Assembly: GCA_049522565.1 (NCBI GenBank)
Contig: JBEKNT010000457.1
Location: forward strand, 1-5,283
DNA: 5,283 nt
From: JASHVB01 sp049522565
Lineage (GTDB): Bacteria > Pseudomonadota > Alphaproteobacteria > Acetobacterales > Acetobacteraceae
Reading direction: 5' to 3'
The position numbers and the translations under genes were made by a program. Numbering within the stretch: the first letter of the stretch is position 1; each line of letters starts with the position of its first letter. Positions 4,632 through 5,283 of this stretch are shown here, in pieces. The notes under the pieces were generated by a model that ran no database searches, had not been told where the DNA came from, and was given only the letters and a program-made list of their open reading frames with translations.

Positions 4632-5283
4632 ATGGCCAACAAACTCAAGGCGCGCATTGCTGCCGGCAAGGCCAACGTCAATGCGTGGCTCGCCATTCCG
4701 TCCGGCTTCTCGGCCGAGGTCATGGCGCAGTGCGGCTGGGACAGCGTCACCGTCGACATCCAGCACGGCGTGCAGGATTACCAGTCGATGGTGCAGTGTT
4801 TCCAGGCGATGCAGGCGCATCCGGTCACCCCGCTGGTGCGCGTGCCGTGGAACGAACCCGGCATCATCGGCAAGTGCCTCGACGGCGGCGCCATGGGCAT
4901 CATCTGCCCGATGGTGAACAACGCGGCGGAAGCCAAGCAGTTGGCCGACGCCTGTCTGTATCCGCCGAAGGGCAAGCGCAGCAACGGCCCGATCCGCGCG
5001 GCCATGTATGGCGAGGCGTCCAGCTACCAGACCACCGCCAACGACGAGATCCTGGTCATCGCGATGATCGAGACCCAGGCGGGGATCGACAATATCGACG
5101 AGATCCTGTCGGTACCTGGCATCAGCGGCATCTATATCGGCCCGTCGGACATGGGATTTTCGCTCGGCCTGATCCCGATCCTCGATCGCGAGGAGCCGCT
5201 GATCCTCGGCATCTACGAAAAGCTGCTGGCAAGCTGCAAGAAGCATGGCAAGTTCGCCGGCATTCACAACGGCACGGCGGCCT
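4632..5283 (+). CDS. HpcH/HpaI family class II aldolase, 3' truncated by the window
   Basis: 217 codons are visible out of an expected 255-270, and the frame is open to the last base. The protein is a TIM-barrel, divalent-metal-dependent aldolase that cleaves or forms 2-oxo acids (usually releasing pyruvate or a related oxo acid plus an aldehyde) in the cytoplasm. Visible signatures are WLAIPSGFSAEVMAQCGWD, VDIQHG (catalytic-type H45), LVRVPWNEP (R70), YPPKGKRSNGP, AMIETQAG (metal ligand E147) and IYIGPSDMG (metal ligand D173). H45 and R70 fall at the same positions as in E. coli HpaI. The usual acidic residue before the His is Gln44 here (IQHG rather than xEHG), a variant that probably marks a subfamily with a different substrate. 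The start is supported by the TTGACG/TAGGTT promoter and a GGGGA site 9 nt upstream of the ATG. The substrate is not predictable; 4-hydroxy-2-oxoheptanedioate is only the family's namesake. Confidence 0.88.
   Translation, partial: MANKLKARIAAGKANVNAWLAIPSGFSAEVMAQCGWDSVTVDIQHGVQDYQSMVQCFQAMQAHPVTPLVRVPWNEPGIIGKCLDGGAMGIICPMVNNAAEAKQLADACLYPPKGKRSNGPIRAAMYGEASSYQTTANDEILVIAMIETQAGIDNIDEILSVPGISGIYIGPSDMGFSLGLIPILDREEPLILGIYEKLLASCKKHGKFAGIHNGTAA

Noticed and set aside
4125..5267. 380-codon - strand frame opposite the aldolase and its upstream region.
   Set aside because: It crosses the REP-like repeats and the promoter and is rich in Arg, Ala and His with no recognisable domain; the + strand aldolase is unmistakable.
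45..5283. The three + strand genes as one catabolic operon or a new pathway cluster.
   Set aside because: Gaps of about 1.04 kb and 0.57 kb hold hairpins, repeats and separate promoter-like signals; co-transcription is not supported and no shared substrate can be shown.

Overview
The window is GC-rich chromosomal DNA with three protein-coding genes, all on the + strand, separated by two long non-coding stretches of about 1.0 kb and 0.57 kb. GC-biased codon use, a TTGACG/TAGGTT-type promoter and hairpin repeats of the CGTGGATGG...CCATGACG kind suggest an alphaproteobacterium (Rhodospirillales or Hyphomicrobiales type). This is inference from style, not from a marker gene.

Layout: a hairpin (2-26) abuts a glutamine-synthetase-family ligase gene (45-1319). 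Next, on the - strand, is the wreck of a HigB/HigA toxin-antitoxin pair (about 1386-1597). It is followed by an AT-richer composite of inverted and tandem short repeats (about 1614-2200), with a promoter-like sequence at each outer edge pointing outwards. A leader with a GC hairpin (2201-2360) precedes a D-aminoacylase-type metallo-amidohydrolase gene (2361-4061). The second gap (4062-4631) carries a hairpin right after the stop codon, a cluster of REP-like palindromes, a 14-bp palindrome, and a promoter for the last gene. That gene is an HpcH/HpaI-type class II aldolase (4632 to the window end, 3' truncated).

The three enzymes are an ATP-dependent amide ligase, an amide-hydrolysing amidohydrolase and a 2-oxo-acid aldolase. 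Together they would suit peripheral catabolism of amino-acid-like or acylated compounds. The gaps, repeats and separate expression signals argue against one operon, and nothing in the sequence fixes a shared substrate. I see no tRNA, rRNA, CRISPR array, intact insertion sequence or phage gene. I do not see convincing evidence for a wholly new multi-gene system. The most unusual content is the intergenic DNA: the broken higBA locus and the inverted composite repeat beside it.
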